DNA from: Tremella fuciformis
Taxonomy: Eukaryota > Basidiomycota > Tremellomycetes > Tremellales > Tremellaceae
Assembly (NCBI GenBank): GCA_032768795.1
Contig: CP136490.1
Location: 1,426,001-1,490,000 of the forward strand
DNA length: 64,000 nucleotides
Direction of reading: 5' to 3'
Below are positions 1 through 9,800 of the stretch, in pieces. The translations under genes and the position numbers were made by a program. Within the stretch, counting starts at the first letter, position 1; the number at the start of each line of letters is the position of its first letter. The notes under the pieces are model-generated. The model was given only the letters and a program-made list of their open reading frames with translations. It ran no database searches and was not told the DNA's origin.

Positions 1-262
1 GCGCCCGGAGGTACCGTCTGCCCTCTCTCAGTGCCCGCTCCCCCCTTTCAGTCTCAGTGAAGACTCACAGCATTGTTGCGTCATCATGACTTGGCCACTT
101 GTCCCCTTGCCCAGGCCTATAGATCCCCTTCTCTGCGCAAGTCGATTTGAGCTGATCGAGTAGGGATAATTGCTGGGGCGTAAGATGACCAAGATGACCG
201 ACGGGGAACTGAGGGACGCCTTTGACGGGTTTGTCGGCCGGGGGTGGTGGTGCTGTCGACAT
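1..262 (-). CDS. Sec14-like CRAL-TRIO phosphatidylinositol transfer protein, 5' part
   Basis: This is the first part of a gene that runs off the left edge. Exon 1 (262 to 69) begins MSTAPPPPADKPVKG and holds the CRAL-TRIO N-terminal helix bundle (LTPQQLSLLDQLKSTCAEKG, then DDATML). A GTGAGT donor follows at 68, and a second exon (17 to 1) restores the frame as LRYLRAR, the signature that precedes the lipid-binding domain. Proteins of this family exchange phosphatidylinositol and phosphatidylcholine between membranes and support Golgi secretion. The lipid-binding domain itself lies outside the window, so it cannot be said whether this is the essential SEC14 or a paralogue. The ATG at 262 was chosen because the frame upstream of it has no ATG. 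Confidence 0.8.
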
Positions 263-853
263 GGTGCATAGCAAAGAGGTCCTCCTGGCCCCCGGACTCG
301 TCTCTTATGCAGACGAGACAGGCAGAGCGTATGACGGTGTCATCGATCGGTGTCCGGGCATCCGTCGTCACCACGCCGAACACTCAGGAACAGGTCGGCA
401 GACTCTCACGTGGCACGGCGGAGCTTGGGGCGCCTGGTACAATCTAGCTGCATGTTGGAGAGGGAAGTTCTGAGAGCTGGGAAGCGTGCGTCCTGCGTCG
501 CGTCCAGCGGTCGCCTCAAGCTTGTTTCGGCGACAGAGGTATGACATCGGACTCAAAGGGATCGGGACGGATGTCGGCGCGCAGTACTCATTGATTGCAG
601 GGCTGGGCAAGGGAGGGCAGCAGTTACCTGTAAGCATTGCGCGGCGAGTAGCAGTTTCGTCGGTCAATCACTGCAGATGTGAGACAGAGCATACGATCAA
701 CATCTCCGCGGTGCCGAAAGTCTTCAAGCTAGGCAAAGGCCTGGCGGTCTGTGCGCGCGGATTTCCCACGATGTGCTGACTCGATCTAAACGTACTGACT
801 TGTGCTACACCATCTCGTCTCCATCTCATCGCTGCCGCCAAGACTGTGTCGAC
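263..853. promoter_or_regulatory. Divergent intergenic region
   Basis: These 591 bases separate two divergently transcribed genes and should hold both promoters. Several short open frames cross the stretch, but none resembles a protein family and none splices convincingly onto a neighbour. I see no clear TATA box, repeat or RNA gene. Confidence 0.4.
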
Positions 854-2006
854 ATGACAGCAAACATACGGCGCTGGCTTCACAAGCAGAACCCGAATCT
901 AGAGGATGCGCGAGAACACGGGTGGAGCTTCCGCCCAGACAGGCGGTATCCAGGTGCGTTGCACCCGTCTCATGAAGTAATCGACCCACTCACTCCCTGT
1001 AGGATATTTCAAACAGGCCCGCATTGGCGACCCGATCCGGCCCCCTGACACTGCTCGACCAGAGCTGCACCCCATCAATGCTAAAGCATGGGGGTTTGAG
1101 CTTGTCACCCACCTACCGCACAAGCATCAATACACCGCGGAGGCTGAATGCCACGAGCTCCACATAATTGTCGACGGGCGCTCGCAGACGGTCACAACAA
1201 TCTCATACCCAGCTTTCATCTATGAGTGAGTGATGATTACCTTACACTGGCTGGATCTGCTGGCCAGATGTGACTGACAACGAGACACCCACAAGTCCTT
1301 TGCGCTGCGAGGCGTCAGCACACCTGGGTCGTATCCTTCAAAATTGACCCGCACAACGGGGACGCCATCCTCGACAAAAAGTGTTGGGGGTGTATGCGAA
1401 GACCCGCAGACGGTGATGGGCAGTCTCGCGTATGCACCGTCAAGGGCATGAGAATCGCCAGGAGCACCGCTCGTTACGCCGCGTTCCTCTTGCCGTCCAT
1501 GAGCTCCACCGAGTTTTTCAGGCAAGGAGGCGTGAGTACGGTACCCACCGCTCCTCAAACTCACAAGGCAGTGGCCCGGGCGACGACTTCCCCGAGATGG
1601 TCATACAGCTGGGCTCATTGAGGATGACGAGGAAGCTATTAGCGATGCAGAAACAGTCCAGCTGGAAGATGATGCCGGCAGCGGTGACCATATTGATGAT
1701 GATGACGACCCCGACGACAGGCAAGATCGTGGCGGTGGACTCGGCATGACGCCAAATGGGCCCACCGGTACTGCATCTGGGTCTGGGACTCGCACGATCT
1801 CAAGTGAGCCCAATCCTCGCCAGCGTCCCGCAAAGCCATCAGCTCGGCCCGAACATTTGAGTGCGCCTGTGAGTACCGTGATGTCCGTCAATTGCTGCCA
1901 CTGACTTCAGGTTGGCAAGAAACTTGCGATTGTGAGCTTGAACAGGTCTAGGCATGCCTTGGTGAGTATTGAGCTTATACCGGAAGGGCGAGCGATCTCG
2001 TCTTGA
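854..2006 (+). CDS. Unknown CWGC-motif protein, tandem paralogue A
   Basis: I do not recognise this family. Exons that keep frame are 854-953, 1003-1225, 1285-1531, 1572-1868 and 1911-2006, giving about 320 residues. The conserved core reads HPINAKAWGF, then AEAEC, YPAFIYEHP, DAILDKKCWGC and FLLPSMSS. The same blocks in the same order occur in the next gene (2792-3615), so the two are tandem duplicates. The paired cysteines in CWGC, with another cysteine about a dozen residues later, could bind zinc, but that is inference. The C-terminal third is acidic, Ser/Asp-rich and probably disordered. No signal peptide or membrane segment is visible. The intron splitting the YPAFIYE block matches one in the paralogue. 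The last exon is the weakest part of the model: a 31-nt intron at 1962 could extend the frame to 2403. Confidence 0.6.
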
Positions 2007-2791
2007 GGCACCGCGTCGACGTCTCGGCCTAGCTGGGGAATCTATAGCGCACGAAGAAGTAGTCTCTCTTCCCGTGCGTCTGTACCACTGCATGTGGAGC
2101 TCGGCTAATGCCCAGCGCGGACCATCCGATGTTGATGGAGCCTATGGTCGACTGAGGCCGTCTCCCACCCATCGGTCTGACACAGTTGACCAAGACAATG
2201 GCCAAGGCGGTGGGCAGACGATCGCTACGATCGCGCCTCGTCCTCTCACCGGGAACAGCAGCCGTACCACGGAGTCGAAGCCTTCTGGGTGGTCTATGTC
2301 GAGTCGAAGGAGGGAGATGAGCCCCGCAGGGAATGATGAGATCGTCGCTGTTGAAATGGTGAATGAACATGCGATCTGCCAATTTCACGGCCACTCCCGC
2401 TGATCTGCAGTCATCAATCGATTTTGACGAGATCAAAATGCTTCGATCAGGCGCTGCGCGCCGGCCCCGCCAATCCAACATTTCCATTCCATGTTCACAA
2501 GATGTCTGACCGTCTAACTGTCTTTGTGTTTACATTATGCTCATAAATGACGCATGCGACCAATCACTCATGCGACTGAATGGGTTTCATTAGTCGCCAC
2601 TGTGGTGCACGGACCTGCTGATGACTCAACCATCCTTTCGCCACCCAACCATTACTGCACTTGTATTCTCGTTCTTATCAACTCCTCATGACACCACATT
2701 CCTCTCCTCTCTCACCACCAATCGTTGCATCAGCCACAACTCGCCCACCTCCTCACGCACTTTCTTCGCCAAGCCGCATGACAGAGCGGAC
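2007..2791. other. Gap between the paralogues, no supported gene
   Basis: Open frames exist on both strands here, including a 152-residue minus frame at 2029-2487 and a plus frame to 2403. They show no family motif, and they sit in the GC-biased frames that shadow coding DNA. The region probably holds the 3' UTR of paralogue A and the promoter of paralogue B. Confidence 0.35.
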
Positions 2792-3615
2792 ATGGATCTC
2801 TCGTTTCTTCCTGTAGCCAACCCCACCAATCTACACACACGAGGAACCCATTGGGACCGCTCTGACCAGCCAAACGGGACTTTATATCGCGTATCCATCG
2901 GTCTGCCTTTTCGCGACGTCAAGTTCTCACCGCCATGGGTTCATCCTGTCAACGCCCGGCCCCTTTGGGGGTTTATCGAGGATGACGGACCACGACGAAA
3001 GGACCAGCCGACGGTAGAGGCCGAGTGCTTCTATCATCCGATCTGGAGTCACGGGAGGCTTGTAAAAGCTCCCAACGAGGATCTGTACCCCGCGTTCTTT
3101 TACACGTACGTAGGGTCGGAACACTGACGATGGTGGCTGACGAGGAGACATCCCTCTATCAAGTGCGGCAAACGACGGCTTTCGCTCATCACCCACTGGC
3201 TGGTCGATGCGCATACCAAGGATGCCATTCTGGACAGTTGTTGGGGATGCAGACGCATGAACGAGGGACACAGATGCAACATGTTGGGCAAAAGGATCGC
3301 CATGGCCACGCGGGAGCGATCGCCCTTCGTCCTGCCCTCAATGAGCTCGCAGCACTTTGAGGAGCTGTACCCGGTAGGTAGCCCCTGATTTTCCGGGCTT
3401 TCTCCGCCAACAGACAGCTCGGACGTGGCATCATTCCCACCCCTCCCCCCAGCAGTGCCAGCCTCTCCAGCAATAGTGATCGCAGTGGCAGCGATGACGA
3501 CTCAGACGGAGACGGGCATGACGGCGGGCGCGGGCAATCCCTTCGTGTACACAGGACTCATGAACTCGCAGGAAGTCCAAGGGCAAGTCTCATTTGGAAT
3601 CCCCTCAGCTGTTAG
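2792..3615 (+). CDS. Unknown CWGC-motif protein, tandem paralogue B
   Basis: This is the second copy of the unknown family. Exons 2792-3105, 3148-3373 and 3418-3615 keep frame and give about 245 residues. Blocks shared with copy A are HPVNARPLWGF, VEAEC, YPAFFYTHP, DAILDSCWGC and FVLPSMSS, with WL at the place of WV in the middle block. The first intron (acceptor gacgaggag) falls at the same codon as in copy A (acceptor acaacgag), which confirms both models. Copy B lacks the extra 5' intron of copy A. The tail (DRSGSDDDSDGDGHDGGRG) is acidic and low-complexity, as in A. An ATG frame extends upstream to 2621, but those residues have no counterpart in copy A, so the internal ATG at 2792 is preferred. 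Function is unknown. Confidence 0.6.
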
Positions 3616-4333
3616 CCCTCATTCGTGGGGATATAGCTGATGAGAAGGCCAACAGGGTGAGGCGGAGCGACCGTGACAACGTGATTTGTCATTGACACGA
3701 AGACGCTTGTCCGCAGGCGACCTCAACAACATGTGACTCCCTCTCGCGCCAAGTCTATCCCAGACATGCGAACGCGTTCACAGCGAAGAAAAGCACTCTT
3801 CATCGACTCGGACGACGAGGTCAAGCCCTTGGACCTTGAGATCGCCCGAGTGCCGAGTCCAGCGGCGGACGGCGAGATACGGTTTCTGGTACGCCAGGGT
3901 TGCATAGCTTTTTGGCTGCTCACATGCAAGGGCCAGCGTACCACTATCGTTCCTCGCCGAAGAGCTACCCAAGTTCCCACGACGGACATTCGAGTGCAAC
4001 AAAGGCTGTCGAGTACCTTGCCGTCAACGTTGGCTGCCCTCTGTTGGTGTAGGAGATCTGCTGATAGTCAGTGCGCGGACTAGAGGCGCATCGCTCCAAT
4101 CAGCCATCGATATAGATTAATTCACGAACCTCCCACAGCCCCTTGTCGATCCGTTTCCCTAAGGACAGTAGCTCACTAATCGCCAAGACGGTCGATACAT
4201 GGTACAGGATAGCGCAGGACGCTAGTTCCCTTCCTCTCGTGTTGTGAAATGCTTTCATGCTTCCATGCTGTGCTGCTGTCATGCTTTGTGCCGATGCAAC
4301 AGGTGCCCATGTTTCCGTCCAATGGTAATGCTG
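3616..4333 (+). other. Gap with a weak ORF at 3733-4083
   Basis: A 116-codon frame (3733-4083) starts MTPSRAKSIPDMRTRSQRRK and contains an acidic patch (LFIDSDDEVKPLDLEIARV) like the tails of the two paralogues upstream. It might be a further 3' exon of copy B or a separate small gene. I could not join it to copy B in frame with a normal splice pair. Nothing else is recognisable before the methionine aminopeptidase stop codon. Confidence 0.25.
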
Positions 4334-5813
4334 TCATCTTGTGAGGACGTCAACGCCGTCGTGGGTGACGAGGACTTGATGTTCAAACTGCGCAGATCTC
4401 GCTCCCGACTCTGTACTCATAGTCCATCCGTCATCCCAGAGGATCCCGCGAGACTTGGAGCCTTGCACGAGAGGCGGCTCAATGGTGAAGCAGTCGCCCG
4501 GCTTCATCTCGCCGAGGTCGGAATTGCCTGGCATTATTCCCCTCTTTGTTGACTCGTGACGCAGGTGGCTCACGGTGATGTTGTATCCACGGGGGCATGT
4601 GGAAGTGCCGCCCAATTCCATGCCCGCCAAATTGCGTGTTGACGCTGAACCCGTGTCTCTCTGCAAAATCCCTTCCAGATTCAGCCAATGTGCTCTCGGC
4701 GTGGGGACGCGGTCGACTTGCTGTATCGTCTTTCCGATGGCGTTGTAAGGCCTCCCGGGTCCACACTGACGGATCGCGAGCTCGACAGCCTCTTCCGTCC
4801 CTGCGACCAGATCTCTACCTGGCTTGTCCACGTCGGGCAGTAAAAACGTCCGGGATGTATCGCCGTGCCATCCATCCAGGTAGATTGTCAAGTCGACATT
4901 GATGATGTCTTCCGGGTGGAGCGGGCGGCTATGCATGCTCAGGATCCCATGAACTGCTGAAGCTTTTGCTTACTCGTCCGGTATTCCATCTACCTGTTAG
5001 TGATAGGCTCCGATCATTGAGGGGACACGCACGGGCAATGACGTTATTCACGGACGTCGTGCAGCTCTTTGGGAATAAGCCGTAGCCTAATGGACTTGGG
5101 TAAGCGCCAGTGTCGATCACAGCAGCATGTACGGCTCGATCAATATCGGCGGTGTTCACACCGGGCTTCTAGTCAGCTTTGCCCTCACTACAACGCTCAC
5201 GAACCTGTATCATCCTCCCGACCTGTCTCAGAATCTTGGCTACGGCAGCACCAGCTGTCCGGACTTTGACCTCATCGACACTGCCAAGCTTGACTGGCTC
5301 AGCCTCGGCTTCCGGTAGAACCACCACCTCTTGCTCGTGCCATGGAGCAGAGAAGAACTTGTCGGCCACATACGCCGGCCGTCGTGTGCGCTCCGGGACA
5401 GGCAAAGGCGGGGGGTACGCAGTCATGGCGAACTCGGGCCTGAGGACGGGATACTTGCCCCACCGAGTCGGCGCCGGGATGTACGGCCATCGCGACGGCA
5501 TGCCCTCGGGGCGAGCGTGTGGGCACTGCTCAAGGTGGACCGAAGAATGCAACACCGGAACCTCGAGGACAAGGCGGGAAGGGCCCCGCAGAATCTCAGA
5601 AGCCGGTGCTGTTATCGCCGGGAAGATCTTGTGTTGGTTCTCGTCGCCCTCCGTTCGTCCACGCAGCACAGCCGCGTGGCCTCCTTCGAACTTGAGCGGC
5701 GAGGCAGCTCTCATCTCGGCGCAGAGCAGAGCAGGAGGGGGGACGTCGACCAGCGTATCATGCTGTCCAGATGACATCGACCCCGGGGAAATCTGAACCT
5801 GTCTCAACGACAT
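4334..5813 (-). CDS. Methionine aminopeptidase type 1, mitochondrial-type
   Basis: This enzyme removes the initiator methionine from nascent proteins and uses two metal ions. All five metal ligands are visible: Asp in INVDLT, Asp in HGDTS, His in GGHGIG, Glu in FTIEPP and Glu in AQFEHQV. Substrate-site blocks such as YPSPLGYG and SVNNVIAHGIPDD are intact. At least four introns interrupt it, and one has a GC donor (4721), because only that cut gives [14 protein letters not shown]. There is no cysteine-rich N-terminal zinc finger, and the YPSPLGYG wording resembles the organellar form rather than cytosolic Map1. The first 100 residues are poorly conserved. Starting at 5813 overlaps the divergent neighbour; ATGs at 5777 and 5714 are alternatives. 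Confidence 0.9.
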
Positions 5814-6737
5814 CCGACGGGTTCAACGACGAAGAAGTGGTCGACATTCCAAGTACAGGCAAGTCCCACTCTCGCAGCCTTCGACCAGGCAGGAGTCAGG
5901 AGCTGACTGAAGTCAGGCGTCGACTTCTACCACTACCGCCGCTCGCTCTTCCTCGCCGGCCTCCCGTATCCGTCGCCCTCTTCCGCCCCTCCGCCAACAT
6001 ACTCCATCCCGAAGCACGTCCCGCCGGCTTTGCCTCCGAAGGTCTATGCGCCGGTGGCAAGCTCGTCCGTGGGAAGGCTCGAGTCGCTCCTGGCGGACGA
6101 GGGCAGCGAAGAGAGGGAAGATGTCTGGCATAGCGGGGTGGGCAGCGTTGCTCGTGGTCTCGCCGGGGGCAAGCGGCTCGCCCGCGGCCTCAGGCTTGGC
6201 CTGGTCGTGAGCCGCATCTCTTCACCAAGACAGACGCTTACTTATCCTCAGATCAAGATCCTCAAAGCGGGTATGTCACGATGTTGGGTGGACTCAGTGT
6301 GCGGGCAACTGACAACAGGCTGGGTACGGGACGGGACGTGGCCTATCGATCCCGTCACTTTACGGGCGGTTGCCGTCCCGCCAGATTCGCCGATCCAGTT
6401 GAAGCAGGCCCTGGCGAATCCGGATGCAATGCGGCATCAGTTCCAAGCCGAGTCCAAGCCGCTTAGCAATCCCGAACGTAGGCCAACGAGCCGCTGGGAT
6501 TTGACCAAACCGCTGGCCGAGATCAATCAGGCCGCATGGGATCGCTCGATCCACTCTTCGCCATTCCCAGCTTCGGCGGCGGTAGAGGCGGTAGTGGAAG
6601 ATGGCGATGTCAAAGTCGGCGACAACGTGTACCGCAACGCAGAGGCAACCATGGAACAGGAGGGCGAAGGAGAGCTCAGCGATGACGAGAGCAACGATCC
6701 AGTGTCAAGATTGAGTCTGAACGATGATCACGGGTAG
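5771..6737 (+). CDS. Conserved-looking protein of unknown function
   Basis: I do not recognise this protein. Exon 1 (5771-5858) ends at a GC donor with perfect AG|GCAAGT context, and exon 2 starts at 5917, giving STGVDFYHYRRSLFLAGLP. Later introns lie near 6208-6251 and 6271-6319, and the second gives the well-formed block KAGWVRDGTWPIDPVTL. The product is about 280 residues: a Pro/Ser-rich linker after the FYHYRRSLF block, a middle segment rich in Arg and Gly, the RDGTWP block, and an acidic tail (EGEGELSDDESNDP). No membrane segment or signal peptide is seen. It shares a very short or overlapping 5' region with the methionine aminopeptidase gene on the other strand. Confidence 0.6.
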
Positions 6738-6805
6738 AGTGCATCGATGACAACATCTAGGCTAGAGATAAGTGGGTAGAATGCTACAACAGTCATGACC
6801 ATATT

Positions 6806-9800
6806 TTAGCTGCTCTGCAGCAATGTGACAAAGCGCACAAGATATTCTTCTGCGATGGAAGAGAAGTAGAATTCGTGACTGGCGTTATGCGCGGACTCTG
6901 CTAGATCAGCAACGGTAGAGTGTTGACTTTGTACCCACCAAGATTATGGGCCAGCTCTACCAGTTTAGCCCGATTCTTAACAGACAGCGTAGACTTACCG
7001 TGAGCAATGCTGAAATACCACGAGATGAATGCCTCATTCCGCTTGCCCTGGTTAAACTGCGAAAAGTCTAATCAGTAAGCTCAGCAACGACGTTGACGAT
7101 CGGATCCTCACGCCAGGCTGCATAGTAACGCCTGTCCGTCAGTCCGGAGCTACAAAGGGTCATAGTGTACCTACGCATTGCAGAATATGGTTCCATTCCT
7201 GTTGAAAGCGATCAGAGGACCGTAGTGATCCCAGAACACATTCAAGACTTGCGGCGCGAGCTAAGAGTCAACCCACCATCAACGTGTATATTTGACGAAG
7301 CCGACCTTGAAAACTTTGCCAATGGGGAGGAGTATATCGGTCGCGAAACGCTGCGCCACATCCAACTTGTTGGACAAGAAGGCAGTCTGGTCTGGGACAT
7401 CTTTTTGGATCAGCCTTCCCCGACATTTGAAAACGCCACACCCACCCCTTGGTATCCACATTCTGAGACCAGATTCGCCAAGATCGATCGCAAGTTGGAG
7501 ATCTGCCTGGGCAGAGGTGTCACAGTAGTCGTCCTGGCTCTCGGAAACGTCACGAACGGCTTCTCGCGAATCCGACATCTGCGTGCTCGTCTCCGGTCTT
7601 GAAGCATCGACGGCTTTCTGCACAGTATTGCGAATGCTCTCAAGGCTCGTTGGGCGCTGGGTGGTCTGACTGGACTTCGGTCCGGCCGCGTATGACCCGT
7701 TCGAGGAGCCTTGGACTCCGCCAGCAAACCCATTGCTCCTTCTTCTGGGCGAAAATGCGCCAGGCATGCCCGACGATGAATGATTCTGATCAGGGCTGTG
7801 CGGCGGTGGGGGAAGCTGGGGTATTGGAGTCGGCCCAGCAAGACTTGATTTCGAGTTTCGGCGGTTGCGAATCTTGTCATACAAGGATCTGGCCCCTTTC
7901 GAGATACCGTCTTTCTCCCCTTCGACGGCAGTGCTGCCGTGACTGACCGACGTCTCAGATGAAATTGAGACTGAATCCGCCGCGGTCGCTGCTTCGCCCG
8001 CATGCTTCTCGCGGTCACGGATCCGCTCTGCCTGTAATCGAAGTCGTTCCTCGCGCTGTTGGTTCAAGATACGATCCACGTTAAATCCACGCTTCTTCAG
8101 AGCCATCAAAGGTGTGGAAAGTATGCTAGACAGATGTGAGTGGTCTGGCTCGATCCCTAAGACGGGACTTGCCTGTAGAGGAGAAGAGCATCGTCGGCCT
8201 TAGAGCTCTTGAGAAGCAACGGGCAGAGCGAGGAGGCGATGCTACGTAATTAGCCAAGCCGGCATCCCGAAAAGCGTGTGCTGACTCGTAGTCGTCCGGT
8301 TGCGCTGTCATCGATACCGTCAAGGTGATTGCCTTGCGCAAGGACACCTTTTGGGCGGTTGCATAAAGCACCTGAAAGTCAGCCAATGCGTAAGCTAGTC
8401 TGGCGGACGCGAACCTCCAAATGACTGTACTCTGCACGCCCATTCCGGTAGATGTACTTGGCCTTCAAATCCCTGACCTCGTTGACGACGAATACGCCCT
8501 CTTTGTTCAACTCTTCTATGCTCCAGTCGGATTGTCGCCTTCGCGCCTCTGCGAGAAAGATCGTAAGTCGCTCTAATACGTGGCGCCGGATGGCTTTCGC
8601 TTGCTCTGTTGCAGCGGATGCTTGCCCAGAGACAACGTATTCTGTTCGCACGAATGAAGTAATGGGCTTGGCTCCGAGATGTTCATAGAAAGCCTCGAGG
8701 AGTTGTTCCTAATTGTCAGATATAAGCTACAATATCCTCAAATCTCACCTCAGGCGCGGCAAGAACATGTATGCCAAAGTATTGAAGCAAGGTGATGTCA
8801 TTGACAAGCGCGCACTGCTGTCAGAAGCGTCTTCTTCGCCAGTGAATACCCACATCTGAAGCCTTGCAAAGGACCCACTCCCTCTCGTACTCATCCTCTC
8901 CCCCACCCCACGTCCCAAAGACCTTCTTTGTCTGTCTTTTGATTGGGACCCTCTGTGATGCGAGCACAAACGGAGCTGCTTTCATCATGTTCCGCGTGGC
9001 AAAATCAAGGTTCGCCCAATTGGCAGCCAAAAGCCGCAGTTGCTCCAAATATCTGGAAAGTCAGCTGTGCTTTGTAGCAGAGGAGATCGAGCTGACTTGT
9101 CAGGTGAGCCGGCTTGACTCAGCATTTTGGCAGGCTGCGAGACAAGCAGCTTGGCAATATCTGAACGTCAGCGCCGAACCGACCGACTAAATTTAGTTTA
9201 CCTTTCACCGATGGCTCCGATCTGACACCGCATTGCCTGAGGAAGACATTTGCGCGATCTCCGAAGTCTACAAAGGTGAAGGCCGAGCTGTATAACTTCT
9301 TGTCGTCACTACTCGAGGTGAAGTATACGTCTGTTGGCCGGTGGAGTTCAATGCCCTTGTCTCCCATGACAGGTATGAAGCGGATATTAGCGAGGCGATC
9401 CGTTGAGCCGGGCGAAGATTGGACAAGGCGAGTCGATAGATACTGTCTGTCAGTGGCGTGGAGCAATCATAATGCCTCCATACTTCAAATATTTGCTGGG
9501 CCTTGGCACGCTCCTGCGGAGGGTTATTGGTCAAGGCCTGCACAAGACGCTCCATAGGCGGATCGGATGCAATCCTCAGTTTTCCTGCGACGTCCGGACT
9601 CCCCATTGACGTGCTGACAACAGCGAAGCCAAGAATAGCCGAGCCGGGATTGGTGAAAGCCTTGGAGTGAGTCAGTGTCTAGTGCTTGGAAGGCGCCCCA
9701 CCTCGCCTGGCCTGGCCAAGAAAGCTTGTCCACTTGCACTGGTTGCCGGGATGAAGGCAACAGCCGGATAGGCAGCGGGATCGAATTGAGCATAATGAGC

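Noticed and set aside
1962..2403. 31-nt intron extending CWGC paralogue A to 2403
   Set aside because: The intron would be shorter than any confirmed one here, and the added text has no counterpart in paralogue B; the simple stop at 2006 is preferred.
2029..2487. 152-codon minus-strand frame between the two CWGC paralogues
   Set aside because: Very rich in Arg and Ser with no recognisable block; it overlaps the end of paralogue A in antisense.
5179..5796. 205-codon plus-strand frame opposite the methionine aminopeptidase
   Set aside because: It covers conserved enzyme exons on the other strand and has no family motif or initiation context of its own.
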